Below, piece by piece: positions 34,607 to 43,268 of a stretch of 56,734 bases of DNA. The notes below the pieces were generated by a model. It made no database searches and was not told the DNA's origin. It saw nothing but the letters and a program-made list of their open reading frames with translations. Within the stretch, counting starts at the first letter, position 1. The number at the start of each line of letters is the position of its first letter. A program made the position numbers and the translations under genes. The stretch comes from Gemmatimonadota bacterium (lineage in GTDB: Bacteria > Gemmatimonadota > Gemmatimonadetes > Gemmatimonadales > GWC2-71-9), in NCBI GenBank assembly GCA_003221035.1, contig QHUB01000027.1, positions 1 to 56,734 on the forward strand, in the 5' to 3' direction.

Positions 34607-36064
34607 ATGCGTCGCCTCCACTGCGCAGCATACCTGCTCGTCCTGTCGCTGATCGCCACGAACGCCGCCGCTCAGCGACTCCCGCAAGCGCCGAAGCAGT
34701 CGCCGAGCTGTCCCGACTGTGAGCCGCGGCCCAAGCGTTTTTGGCGGGCCAGCGCCGAGCTGTTCGTCGACTGGTGGATCCCGTGGGCGGTGAACTACTA
34801 CATCCGCGACGCCGAGTTCGCGAAGGTGACCCCGAAGTCGTGGTGGGACAACATCACGGGCGACTGGGTGTGGGACGACAACAATTTTCAGACGAACCAG
34901 TTCGCCCACCCGATGCACGGCAACTACTACTTCAACTCATTTCGCTCCAACGGCTACAACTTCTGGAGTTCCTCGATCGGCGCGATCGTCGGCTCTTACG
35001 GCTGGGAGTGCTGCGGCGAAACGCATCCGCCGGCACCCAACGACATGATCAACACCGCGCTCGGAGGCATCACCCTGGGCGAGATGTTCTGGCGCCTGTC
35101 CAACCTCACGTTGGACAATCGGGCGCGGGGCAGCGAGCGCACCTGGCGGGAAATCGGCGGCTTTGCGTTGAGCCCGTGGAACGGATTCAATCGCCTGTTG
35201 GACGGCCGGGTCAACGATGTCCACGACAATCCGCCCGAGTGGCGTCCGGCCTGGGCGCAGGCCTCGCTCGACGTCGGGAGTCGGTTCATCGGATCCAAAG
35301 GCAACTCGTTCGACGTGCTCAGCGATCCGCTGCGCGATCTCGCGGTCACGTTCCGGTTGATCTACGGCCGGCCGACGCTCGATCTGGTCGGGAAACCGTT
35401 CTCGACCTTCAGCCTCACCGGCGAGCTGGGCCTCGGCACGGACCGCCAGAAGCTCAATATTCTTTCGGCCCGCGGCAACCTGGGCGGCAAGGTGCTCCAC
35501 AGCGGTGAAAAGGCGCTCCACATCCTCGCCGCGCGCTTGCAATACGACTACTACTTCTTCCCCACCGCCGACACCGCATTCAATGCGGTGGTCTACGAGT
35601 ACGGCGGGCAGAGCTTCACGGGCGGGATCAATTCCTCGTTCATTCTCGGTTCGGGATGGCGGCTACTCACCGAGGAGTACCTTCGCGGCGTGGCAATCGG
35701 CGCCGTGCGGTCGGACTTCTACGAGATCAGCGGCGAGGGACGCAACTACGATTTCGGTCCCGGGCTCGGCGCCGGGCTGCAGGCGACGATCGGCAAGCCG
35801 GGCAAGGTCTTGTTCACCGGGGCCTACGGTGGAACATGGATCCACACGCTGAACGGTACGGATTACGATCACTACCTGGCGCAGGGCTCGCTCGACGCGC
35901 GTTGGTACGTGAGCTCGCGCTTTGGAATCGGCGCCCGCTACGACTACGCGTATCGCCAGAGCACGCCCAGCGATCCCGCGGTTGGACCGGTCACCTCGAT
36001 CAAGGTCCCGCAGGCCCGCCTGTTCATCTCCACCGCCATTCCGCGCTGGTCGACGATCGACTGA
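34607..36064 (+). CDS. DUF3943 family outer-membrane-associated protein
   Basis: 485 residues from the ATG at 34607, chosen because the signal peptide MRRLHCAAYLLVLSLIATNA begins there. The mature N-terminus carries a CPDC motif, then KSWWDNITGDWVWDDNNFQ and QFAHPMHGNYYFNSFRSNG, which are typical of DUF3943. The C-terminal half has barrel-like strands ending in RWSTID. Proteins of this family are predicted to be outer-membrane; activity is unknown. It converges on the FadL-like gene with a nine-base gap. Confidence 0.82.
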   Translation: MRRLHCAAYLLVLSLIATNAAAQRLPQAPKQSPSCPDCEPRPKRFWRASAELFVDWWIPWAVNYYIRDAEFAKVTPKSWWDNITGDWVWDDNNFQTNQFAHPMHGNYYFNSFRSNGYNFWSSSIGAIVGSYGWECCGETHPPAPNDMINTALGGITLGEMFWRLSNLTLDNRARGSERTWREIGGFALSPWNGFNRLLDGRVNDVHDNPPEWRPAWAQASLDVGSRFIGSKGNSFDVLSDPLRDLAVTFRLIYGRPTLDLVGKPFSTFSLTGELGLGTDRQKLNILSARGNLGGKVLHSGEKALHILAARLQYDYYFFPTADTAFNAVVYEYGGQSFTGGINSSFILGSGWRLLTEEYLRGVAIGAVRSDFYEISGEGRNYDFGPGLGAGLQATIGKPGKVLFTGAYGGTWIHTLNGTDYDHYLAQGSLDARWYVSSRFGIGARYDYAYRQSTPSDPAVGPVTSIKVPQARLFISTAIPRWSTID

Positions 36065-36073
36065 CGTCAGGCC

Positions 36074-37450
36074 TTACAGTCCGACCCCATAGGACAACGC
36101 AAACAGCAGGTTCGCCGTCTTGACGGAGAGTCGCGTCTCCGTCTGTTGGCCGCCCGCGGTGTTCCCGAGCGACTGGCGCGTGCCGGTTCCGAACGAGTAG
36201 CCGAAGCCGAGCGAGCCGGACAGCCGCGAGCCGGCGAGCGAGACGCCGGCGGTGAAGCGCGACAAGTTCACTTGCCGAAACAACGATTGCGACTGATCGC
36301 CGACCGGTGAGCCATCTGTCGAGTACCCGGCGTGGACGCGGAACTTGGCCGACAGCGGATAATTGGCGCCCACGGCGACGTTCGTGACGGCGCGAGCGCT
36401 GTTCATCGTCGTATCGAACGGGGGCGTCGTGGTGACCGGGGCGCCGCCGCTATCCTGCACCGTCAGCCGTCCGGCCACCGCGCTCGCGTACATGACGTAG
36501 GGATCGATGGCCGCATGGTAACGGACGTCGATCTCGATCTCTGCTCCCCGGGCGAACTGGAATGAGCCGCCGCCTGCCAGCTCGAGCGGCAGCTTGTAGT
36601 CCATCGTCACATTCTCGTCCGCGAAGATGAAATCGCTCAGGCTGTCCGCCGACCAGCGCGAGCTGTGCGACTTGAAGAGGCTGCTGCCGAGCAGCCGCGC
36701 CGTTGGCGCGACGACCATGGCCCCGAGCGTGACTCGGGGCGTGAGATCCCATTGCGCACCGGCCGACAAGCGCAAACCCCAGGTCTCGCCATCGGCGGAG
36801 AAGCTGCGCAGCGCCACGGTGGCATCGGTCGGAGTGGTGACACGGTCCGAGATGTCCTGCGATTGCAATATCGACGTGATGGCGACGCCCACTCCGGCGC
36901 CCAGGCGCAGGCGCCCGCTTTCGACACCGCCCGGTGTAAAGGAGACCGCCAGGTTGGGGATCATGACGGCGAGGTTGACGTTGGTCGCGTACCCGAGGAG
37001 CTCCTGGCCTCCCTGCAGCGATGCCGCCAGATCGAGCCCGCTGGGCTGCCACACGATGGGACTGGTGATCGAGAAGCCCAATCGCACCTTGTTGGAGTGC
37101 AACACGTCGTTGCCGATGACGACGCCCAGCAGTGTGCCGATGCTGCTGATGCGGGAACGGCCCGCACTCGTGCCGAGTCCTTCGAGCGAGAGGCTCGTGC
37201 CCTCGTAGGCGGTCGCGCTGGCGTTCAACGAGGTCTTGAGGCTCTTTCCCAGGCCGGCCGGATTGTACCAGTTCGCCGCCGCGTCGTTCGTGCGCGCGAG
37301 GTACGCGCCGGCCTCGATCCCTTCACGCTGGCCGACGGGCACGCGGTCATAATTCGGCAGGATGAGATTCGGCGGCACGCTGACGGCTTGGGCGGCAAGC
37401 GCCGCCGGCGCGGCCAGTGCCAGGCAGAGACAGGCGTATGTGGTCTTCAT
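36074..37450 (-). CDS. FadL/OMPP1-like outer membrane transporter
   Basis: 458 residues; signal peptide ends near ALAAQ. The N-terminal YLARTNDAAANWYNPAGLGK is the hatch-domain signature of the FadL/TodX family, which takes up long-chain fatty acids or other hydrophobic compounds. About fourteen alternating strands follow, and the C-terminus ALSYGVGL is barrel-like. The upstream region has a CATTGCCCCTAGG segment and long G-runs (37499-37514) that could influence its expression or that of the divergent DUF481 gene. Confidence 0.82.
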   Translation of the reverse strand: MKTTYACLCLALAAPAALAAQAVSVPPNLILPNYDRVPVGQREGIEAGAYLARTNDAAANWYNPAGLGKSLKTSLNASATAYEGTSLSLEGLGTSAGRSRISSIGTLLGVVIGNDVLHSNKVRLGFSITSPIVWQPSGLDLAASLQGGQELLGYATNVNLAVMIPNLAVSFTPGGVESGRLRLGAGVGVAITSILQSQDISDRVTTPTDATVALRSFSADGETWGLRLSAGAQWDLTPRVTLGAMVVAPTARLLGSSLFKSHSSRWSADSLSDFIFADENVTMDYKLPLELAGGGSFQFARGAEIEIDVRYHAAIDPYVMYASAVAGRLTVQDSGGAPVTTTPPFDTTMNSARAVTNVAVGANYPLSAKFRVHAGYSTDGSPVGDQSQSLFRQVNLSRFTAGVSLAGSRLSGSLGFGYSFGTGTRQSLGNTAGGQQTETRLSVKTANLLFALSYGVGL

Positions 37451-37566
37451 ACCGCTTGATGCAACACCACCAAGGCGGCGTGACCATTGCCCCTAGGTGG
37501 GGGGCTTGGGGGGGCTGCCCCTTCGTCTGATATCGGTGCACGGCGGCGCGATGAGATTGCGCCGCC
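37451..37566. promoter_or_regulatory. Divergent gap with G-tracts
   Basis: 116 bp between the FadL-like (minus) and DUF481 (plus) starts. It contains TTGCCCCTAGG (37487-37497), then G6 (37499-37504) and G7 (37508-37514), followed by CTGCCCC, which can pair with the G-tract. Possible roles are a regulatory hairpin, a G-quadruplex, or a degenerate copy of the 16-bp motif. No clear promoter boxes. Confidence 0.4.
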
Positions 37567-38595
37567 GTGCGCGCGACGCTCGCTGCCCTGGCCGTCGCCC
37601 TCGCTGCGCTGGCTGTCCCGCCGTCCTCGAGCGCGCAGAAGGCCGACACGGTCGTCCTGCGCAACGGCGACCGCATCGTCGGCGAAATCACGTACGTCGA
37701 TCGAGGTGCCCTGTCGTATAAGACCGACGACATGGGCATGCTGGCGATCAAGTGGGACAAGATCCGGCGCATCATCAGCTACCGGTACTTCGAGGTCGAA
37801 GTGGGGTCCGGCAACATCTATTACGGCCAGCTGCTGGCCGGGTCCCAGGAAAACCAGGTTGTCGTTGCGGTCAGCACGTTCAGCGACACGCTGCGCGCCA
37901 GCGACATCGTCCGCATCAATCCCATCGGCCGGAGCTTTCTGTCGCGCGTGGACGGCCATCTCTCGATCGGGTTCACATACCAACGCGCGAATCGACTGTG
38001 GAACTTGAGCACCGATTTCGCAGCGGATTACCGGACTCGGCAATGGCTGACGCAGCTGGAAGCGAACGCGTATTTCCAGGATGAGGAGGCGTCCAGCGCC
38101 ACCAGTCGCAGCTCCCTGGCGTTGCAGCAGCAACGTTTCCTGGCGCACCGCTGGTTGTTGCTCGGCAGTGGACAGCTCGAACAGAACCAGGAGCTCGACT
38201 TGGATCTTCGCGCTCTGCTCACGGGCGGGGGCGGCAGATTCCTGATCAAGACCCCGCGCTCGGACGTGCTGGTGGGTAGCGGATTGGTCTACACCAACGA
38301 ACGCTTCACCGCGAGCACGGTGACGTCGAATCTCGAGCTGCTGGTGACTGTCGTGGGGGAGTACTTTCGGCTCGATACGCCGCAGTCAGACTTGCAGGCG
38401 ACGCTGTCGCTCTATCCCAACCTGACGGACTTCGGGCGCGTCCGGGGCGATCTCGAGGTGAACCTCTCGCACGAGTTCATCAAGGACTTCATGATGGGGA
38501 TCACGATGTTCGACAAGTTCGACAGCCGTCCACCATCGGCGACCGCCGCGAAGAACGACTACGGCGTCACGTTCAATGTCGGCTGGACGTTCTGA
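37567..38595 (+). CDS. DUF481 family barrel protein
   Basis: 342 residues from a GTG, with a signal peptide ending at SSSAQ. The first mature block, DTVVLRNGDRIVGEITYVDR, is the small beta-domain usually found before DUF481. The C-terminal half (about 120-342) is the barrel-like DUF481 domain ending in YGVTFNVGWTF, an aromatic outer-membrane C-terminus. The family (YdiY-like) has no defined function. A strong bidirectional terminator follows. Confidence 0.82.
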   Translation: MRATLAALAVALAALAVPPSSSAQKADTVVLRNGDRIVGEITYVDRGALSYKTDDMGMLAIKWDKIRRIISYRYFEVEVGSGNIYYGQLLAGSQENQVVVAVSTFSDTLRASDIVRINPIGRSFLSRVDGHLSIGFTYQRANRLWNLSTDFAADYRTRQWLTQLEANAYFQDEEASSATSRSSLALQQQRFLAHRWLLLGSGQLEQNQELDLDLRALLTGGGGRFLIKTPRSDVLVGSGLVYTNERFTASTVTSNLELLVTVVGEYFRLDTPQSDLQATLSLYPNLTDFGRVRGDLEVNLSHEFIKDFMMGITMFDKFDSRPPSATAAKNDYGVTFNVGWTF

Positions 38596-38613
38596 GGGGT
38601 TCAGCAGACCACC

Positions 38614-38650
38614 ACCCACCACCGGATGCCGCACGCGTCCGGTGGTGGGT
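38614..38650. terminator. Bidirectional hairpin between DUF481 and DUF4136 genes
   Basis: ACCCACCACCGGA (38614-38626) pairs perfectly over 13 bp with 38638-38650 around an 11-base loop, in the gap between convergent stops. On the plus strand GGTTTTCACTT follows ten bases later. It can serve both genes. Confidence 0.75.
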
Positions 38651-38665
38651 CGCAGAATCAGGTTT

Positions 38666-39232
38666 TCACTTCAGCTCGGAGAGCAGCGCATCGACCGCGC
38701 GCTGGATGCTCTCGGGCGTGCTGCGGTCTACGTCGTTGACTTCTTTCTTGTACAGGCCCTGCCACGCCACGTTGTTCGAAGCGCGGTCACGCACGAAGAC
38801 CAGCAGGCCGCCCGTCTTGTATTCGATCGGCCGCACGTTGGTGCTGGTATACGTCGGTGCGCCGTAGACGCCCCAACCGTAGCCGCCGTACATTCCCGAC
38901 CCCGTGGAGGTTGACGTTGACTGCAGCTCGGTCGACCGCTTGATACCCACGTGGTAGGTCACGATCTCGGACGCCGAGTTCGGATCGTCCACCTTCCGCC
39001 AGCCTCTGGCCGTCAGATTCTTCTCGATCGACTGCTGAATGCGCGAATGCAGAATCGAGTTCTGCGCGACAGCCGGGTCCAGCTCGTAGGCGTGTATCGT
39101 GTCCCGTTTTCCCCATGCCCAGGTCGGCGAAGCGGGAAGTGGAACGTTGGCGTCGCGCTGGCTCGAGATGTCGGGGCCGGTGGCGCAGGCTGCGGCCGCG
39201 AAGAGTGCTGCTACGCTGAGTTGTCGAATCAC
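38666..39232 (-). CDS. DUF4136 lipoprotein
   Basis: 188 residues with lipobox AAACAT (Cys about residue 16). The mature part shows the DUF4136 pattern: a Trp-containing strand (SPTWAWGKRD), ILHSRIQQSIEKNLTARGWRKV, a Tyr/Gly-rich insert (GMYGGYGWGVYGAPTY), and LLVFVRDRASNNVAWQGLYKKE. Such proteins are periplasmic-facing lipoproteins without a known function. Two copies of a CCCCAAAG-type motif lie upstream (39264-39279 and 39306-39321). Confidence 0.82.
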   Translation of the reverse strand: MIRQLSVAALFAAAACATGPDISSQRDANVPLPASPTWAWGKRDTIHAYELDPAVAQNSILHSRIQQSIEKNLTARGWRKVDDPNSASEIVTYHVGIKRSTELQSTSTSTGSGMYGGYGWGVYGAPTYTSTNVRPIEYKTGGLLVFVRDRASNNVAWQGLYKKEVNDVDRSTPESIQRAVDALLSELK

Positions 39233-39263
39233 AGTGACAAGCCTCCAGTAAAAGTGCGGGTCT

Positions 39264-39279
39264 TCAGGCTTTGGGGAAG
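39264..39279. repeat. Degenerate copy of the 16-bp motif (copy h2)
   Basis: TCAGGCTTTGGGGAAG, 32 bases upstream of the DUF4136 ATG. It keeps the TTTGGGGAA half of the motif. Confidence 0.35.
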
Positions 39280-39305
39280 CTGCTGGAAATGCTGGGAGGG
39301 CAGAA

Positions 39306-39321
39306 TGGCACTTTGGGGAAG
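39306..39321. repeat. Copy of the 16-bp motif (copy h1)
   Basis: TGGCACTTTGGGGAAG, 74 bases upstream of the DUF4136 ATG. It shares CTTTGGGGAAGC with copy h2, 42 bases away. Confidence 0.4.
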
Positions 39322-39341
39322 CCGACCCCTACGGCAAAGCC

Positions 39342-39716
39342 CTACCGCACGACAATGCTGCCGTTCATCCCCGAGTGGAGGGTGCAGCGGTAGTTGAACG
39401 TCCCCTGATCCGTGAAGACCACCGTGTGTGTGCCAATCGCCTGTGTGGGGCTGCTGAGGGCGGGATCGGAGAACGTCACATTGTGCAAGACCGTATCGGT
39501 GGGCCACACCCAGATCACCACGCCGCCGCGGCTCAGATTCACCACCGTCGGATTGAACGCGAAGTTTTGGATGTGCACGGTCACCTGCAGCGACGTGCTG
39601 TCGTTGCCGCCGCCGCCGCTGGTGCTGATGCCGATCAACCCTGAGCCCGTGCCGCAGCTCAGCACGACGGCGACCGCCAGGGCGGTCGCCAGCCCCCACG
39701 CCAGTGAACGACGCAT
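39342..39716 (-). CDS. Cupredoxin-like lipoprotein
   Basis: 124 residues. Lipobox VVLSCG (Cys21), a Gly/Ser linker, then a plastocyanin-type domain. VHIQNFAFNPTVVNLSRGGV forms the first strands. The type 1 copper ligands are His in LHNVTF and Cys, His and Met in YRCTLHSGM (C-x2-H-x2-M). It is probably a small envelope-bound blue copper electron carrier. The spacing C-x2-H-x2-M is typical of plastocyanin-like auracyanin/halocyanin forms. It stands alone between DUF4136 and the kinase-like gene. Confidence 0.82.
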   Translation of the reverse strand: MRRSLAWGLATALAVAVVLSCGTGSGLIGISTSGGGGNDSTSLQVTVHIQNFAFNPTVVNLSRGGVVIWVWPTDTVLHNVTFSDPALSSPTQAIGTHTVVFTDQGTFNYRCTLHSGMNGSIVVR

Positions 39717-39751
39717 ACGCTGTCGTTACAAGTCGTTCTGGCGCAAGAAAA

Positions 39752-39767
39752 TTGGCCTTTGGGACAA
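39752..39767. repeat. Best copy of the 16-bp dyad motif (copy b)
   Basis: TTGGCCTTTGGGACAA has a nearly perfect interrupted dyad, TTGxCC-N4-GGxCAA. It lies 36-51 bases upstream of the cupredoxin-like ATG (39716, minus), in a 57-bp gap between two minus-strand genes. Confidence 0.55.
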
Positions 39768-39773
39768 CCCGGC

Positions 39774-40730
39774 CTAAAACGTGGTCAGGCGGCCATCGCG
39801 CAGGCGCCCCACGAGCCACTCGAGCCGCCGCCGCACGCCATCGATCTCCGGCTCCGTGAGGCCGAGCTGGAGCACATCGCCTTTGCGACGCACACCCCGA
39901 GACGGATCGAGATTGGCGGTAGGCTCGACCACGACGTATTGCCCCGCCCGCCGTTCGAATTGCGCCATCACACCCAGCGCGTGGGTCAGGTCCTCGGACC
40001 GAAGCCGCTCCAGTCGCGTCGCGGTGGCTCTGCCGATCCGTTTGACGCGCATCGAGCTCCACTCCGTCCCGCGGTTGCTCGCGGGACTGTCAAATGTCAC
40101 GCCGTTGTCGACCGAGAACATTCGCGGGTGGAGCGTATCCGACGAGATCAGGATGTTGCCGGCATTGGCGTCGCGTTGCCGGACCAGGTACGTGAAGACG
40201 TTGAGATCGCCGAGATGACGGGCGTAAGCGGTATCGCGCGCCGCGCGCTTCGTATCGAAGACGCCCTTGGAGGTAACGTCGAGCGTCCAGTACTGCAGAA
40301 TCAGGAGCACCGACGACGCGTCCGTGAAGGTCGGCTCGGTCGGGGTCGCGCTGATCTTGTGGTAATCGTCCACGGACACCATGCGTGCGACCGTCGGCGG
40401 GACGACATAGTCCGGCTCATTGAGAAAAAGCTTCTGGAGTGCATACGCGGCGATCTCGTACCGGGGCTCGTTGTTGAAGGCCGCGCCGCCCTGCGGCGCC
40501 TTCGCGAGCTTCACGTCCATGTAGCTCGAGTCGGCGAAATGCAGCAGCCCATGGCTGGTCCGATCGCCTTCGAATCTCGAGCCCGCCTGCTGTACCACAT
40601 CGAACGGTTGACCGCGCAGTCGTGCTTCGATCACCGGCACGGGTGCCGTGATCAGCCCGTCCTGAGCGGCGAGTAGTCCGGGAGCAAGCGTGAGCGCGAC
40701 CACGACCACATATCGGGGGAGCGCTGCCAT
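39774..40730 (-). CDS. Exported protein with atypical kinase-like motifs
   Basis: 318 residues with a signal peptide (MAALPRYVVVVALTLAPGLL, cleavage near AAQ). The body has the order of elements of a kinase fold. There is a lysine strand MDVKLAK (Lys74/77), and an acidic helix RYEIAAYALQKLF with Glu92. A catalytic-loop-like RDANAGNIL (186-194) carries Asp187, Asn189 and Asn192. A metal-binding SVDNGVTF (206-213) carries Asp208, like the DNG motif of FAM20-type secretory kinases. This is motif inspection only; no family hit is claimed. The start overlaps the stop of the nucleotide-transporter-like gene (ATGA), so the two are co-translated. It should act in the periplasm or outside the cell. 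Confidence 0.5.
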   Translation of the reverse strand: MAALPRYVVVVALTLAPGLLAAQDGLITAPVPVIEARLRGQPFDVVQQAGSRFEGDRTSHGLLHFADSSYMDVKLAKAPQGGAAFNNEPRYEIAAYALQKLFLNEPDYVVPPTVARMVSVDDYHKISATPTEPTFTDASSVLLILQYWTLDVTSKGVFDTKRAARDTAYARHLGDLNVFTYLVRQRDANAGNILISSDTLHPRMFSVDNGVTFDSPASNRGTEWSSMRVKRIGRATATRLERLRSEDLTHALGVMAQFERRAGQYVVVEPTANLDPSRGVRRKGDVLQLGLTEPEIDGVRRRLEWLVGRLRDGRLTTF

Positions 40731-43168
40731 CAGACCTCCAGTAGTGAATGCGCCGGCGCGCGCGCGAGCAGCGTGTCCACGCGATGCGCCATGCCGCGGA
40801 GCAGGGCGACGGCGAGTTCCGGGGAGTCGACCAGCAAGTCGAGCAGATCCGAGCGCGAGATCCTGAGCAAGGTGGCGGGACCGGTCACCGTTGCCGTGAA
40901 CATCGCGGGCCGTTCGCCGATCAGACCGAGCGCGCCGAACCCATCACCGCTCTTCGCGATCAGCGGTGGCATCCCGGGCATCGCCAGTGAGACTTCTCCT
41001 CGCGCCACGACGTGCACGGCGTTGGGCACCGCGTCCTCCCGCACGAGCACGGTACCGGCAGCGACGTCTGTTTCTTCGGCAATGCCCGCCAGCAGCGCCA
41101 AGTGATCGCTGCGGGCCTCGCGGAACACGTCGACGCGCTGCAGCAGGAAGACCTTATCGATGTCGTCCATGTGGTCGCTCGGGATGTTGTGGGGTTCGCG
41201 ATCGGCCGCGGTGGCGCAGCGCCGGACCCAGGGGTCCGCGTCCGTCGTCAATGCGGCGATCGCCTGTGCGGTCGCATCGTTCCGCGCCCGCGGTGTCGGG
41301 GAATCTTGCGAGGACGGGTTCTCGAGAACGGGTTCGAGCCGCTCGGAGAGACTGCGCGGCAGGCCCTCGTCCAGGAGATCGCGCGCCGCCTCCTGGCGCT
41401 GCGTCGTCTCACTCACGAGCGCCCGGTAACAACCGTCCATCACCGGCGGCGGATACAGCAACGCGAGATCCCGAAACACGTTCTCGCGCCGGCGCTGCCA
41501 CGCATCCTCGACGGCGCGCCGGAGCAGGGCGCCGCCAGGCAGGGCCGCACCCGCGGTACGATAGCGCGCCGCGGCGTCGAGATCGTGGTCGAGCGCCGCG
41601 GCCGCCTCGCTCGTGCCAATGGGGATCTGCGGCGCTCGGCGGTGCAGTCGCGTGAGGGCGCTGAGCGCGCCACCGCGCACGCGCGGGTTGTGCTCCGGGG
41701 CGGCGACGCACGCGAGCAGGGCATTCAGCGCGCGCGCATCGGCGATGCGTCCCAGCGCGCGGGCCGCGGAGCGGCGCGCCGAGTCGCTCGTGGCCTGGTC
41801 AGCCAGCGCCGCGGCGAGGTCGGGAATCCGATCAGGATCGACCGCGGGCGTCGCTCCCGCATCGCGACGTGCCAGGAGATCGAGCGCAAATGCCGCCTGA
41901 TCCGGCTCGCTACCCGAGAGTCCCCCCCGGAGCTCGGCGAGCAAGACGTCCAGTGTTGTGTCCCGCGTCGCGATGGCATGGGCCAGAGACCGGACGTAGC
42001 CACGCCGCAGTGCCCACGCCAGCGCGAGCCAGCCAACCGACAAGGCGGCCGCGGTCCACCCGAGCGCGGACGGACGGGCCACCGCGAGAATCAGGAAAAT
42101 CGCGCCGGCCGACAACGCCTTCGCCAGGCTGTCCACGCCGACGTCGATGATGGGCTTCGCGCGCGCCTTGATCGCCGGAGGGACGGGCATGTACACGATC
42201 TCACGGCCGGTGCGTTCCGCCGAATTCTGCAGCGTCGACTGTGTGGCCTTTGCCGTCGCGACCGCGGCCAGCCCGCCCCACAGCGCGACGACGACGTTCG
42301 TCGCGAGCATCGCGGCCGGCAGCATGAACAACGCCGCGCCGACGCCCCAGCGCGTGAGCAGCGGCTGCAGAATCGCCGAGGCCACCAGCGGCAACCATTG
42401 CGTGGCCGCGTTGAACTTGCCCTGGAATGCACTGATGCGTTCAGGGTCCACCAACGCCGCGGCGGTTCCCCGGTTGAACTGATAGTCCACGAGCTGCTTC
42501 ACCAGGACGGTCAGCACCACGCTCGCGGCGATGAAGCGGAGCTGACGGTCCGCGAAGATCGTGCGCCATCCCGCCCGGGGCTCCGGTGCACGACGACCAG
42601 TCGCGGACGCGTCGTCATGCGGCTGTGCCGGAATGACCATGGGGAGCGCCAGCGCGAACGCACTCGTGAGCGCCGCTCCGACGAGGAGCAGGCTTGGGAC
42701 GCCCAGCGATGTGACGAGGAAGCCGGTGATCACACCGCCGAGCGATGCACCGATCGATCCGCCGGCGATGATGACTGGGTATGCAGTCTTGGCGGTCCGA
42801 CCGCTGAGTAAGCCTTGCGTGCTGAGAAAGAATTGCGATACGAGAACCGCGGCAAAGAGATCGTGCCAGGCGTAAAACAGGATTCCGAACGCCGGGCCTC
42901 CCGGATAGAGCACCCGAAACAGGACGAGGTTGCTGACGAAAAAAAGCGCGAGGGCCGTGGTGAGCCAACGCGGCGGAACGCGAGCGGCGAGTCGACCGAA
43001 CGGCACGAGGAACAGCACGACGCCCGCGCTGGCGAGGTAGGCCTTGTAGAACCCGGCGGCACCCAGCCCTTTCAGCGCGAGCGCATTGCGGATCGGCTGC
43101 AGGAGTCCGATCGCGCATACCAGGAGCATGTACAGCATCGCGAGCAGCAGCAGACGGCCGCGTGGCAT
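40730..43168 (-). CDS. Nucleotide-transporter-like (Npt/Tlc) membrane protein with HEAT repeats and cyclic nucleotide-binding domain
   Basis: 812 residues in three parts. Residues about 1-390 form some ten to twelve membrane helices resembling the ATP/ADP translocase (Npt1/Npt2) branch: LLQPIRNALALKGLG near the N-terminus and TGREIVYMPVPPAIKARAKP between late helices. Residues about 400-640 are HEAT-like alpha repeats. Residues about 665-795 form a cNMP-binding domain (LQRVDVFREARSDHLALLAG, AGTVLVREDAVPNAVHVVARG, FGALGLIGERPAMFTATVTG). The FGALGLIGERP cassette resembles the phosphate-binding turn, but an Arg-Thr/Ala pair is not evident. The cargo may be nucleotides; an MFS-like alternative exists. 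It is coupled to the kinase-like gene. Confidence 0.78.
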   Translation of the reverse strand: MPRGRLLLLAMLYMLLVCAIGLLQPIRNALALKGLGAAGFYKAYLASAGVVLFLVPFGRLAARVPPRWLTTALALFFVSNLVLFRVLYPGGPAFGILFYAWHDLFAAVLVSQFFLSTQGLLSGRTAKTAYPVIIAGGSIGASLGGVITGFLVTSLGVPSLLLVGAALTSAFALALPMVIPAQPHDDASATGRRAPEPRAGWRTIFADRQLRFIAASVVLTVLVKQLVDYQFNRGTAAALVDPERISAFQGKFNAATQWLPLVASAILQPLLTRWGVGAALFMLPAAMLATNVVVALWGGLAAVATAKATQSTLQNSAERTGREIVYMPVPPAIKARAKPIIDVGVDSLAKALSAGAIFLILAVARPSALGWTAAALSVGWLALAWALRRGYVRSLAHAIATRDTTLDVLLAELRGGLSGSEPDQAAFALDLLARRDAGATPAVDPDRIPDLAAALADQATSDSARRSAARALGRIADARALNALLACVAAPEHNPRVRGGALSALTRLHRRAPQIPIGTSEAAAALDHDLDAAARYRTAGAALPGGALLRRAVEDAWQRRRENVFRDLALLYPPPVMDGCYRALVSETTQRQEAARDLLDEGLPRSLSERLEPVLENPSSQDSPTPRARNDATAQAIAALTTDADPWVRRCATAADREPHNIPSDHMDDIDKVFLLQRVDVFREARSDHLALLAGIAEETDVAAGTVLVREDAVPNAVHVVARGEVSLAMPGMPPLIAKSGDGFGALGLIGERPAMFTATVTGPATLLRISRSDLLDLLVDSPELAVALLRGMAHRVDTLLARAPAHSLLEV

Positions 43169-43205
43169 CGAGATGACCTATCGCGCATCCGCCGATCGCG
43201 ACAAG

Positions 43206-43233
43206 TGACCCTTGGGGCAGCCCTTAGGGACAA
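43206..43233. repeat. Two overlapping copies of the 16-bp motif (copy c)
   Basis: TGACCCTTGGGGCAGC (43206-43221) and CAGCCCTTAGGGACAA (43218-43233) overlap in the gap between the transporter-like (minus, 43168) and PI-PLC-like (plus) genes. Both retain CC-N4-GG with flanks close to the consensus. Confidence 0.4.
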
Positions 43234-43268
43234 TGCCGTCCGGGAGCCAGAAGCCCGATTCTCTCGCT

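Noticed and set aside
39306-39321. Sigma-54 promoter (TGGCAC...)
   Set aside because: The TTGC -12 element is missing at the required spacing, and the sequence fits the recurring 16-bp motif better.
41012-42811. 599-codon plus-strand open frame opposite the transporter-like gene
   Set aside because: Antisense composition, no motifs; the minus strand has a continuous membrane/HEAT/cNMP protein.
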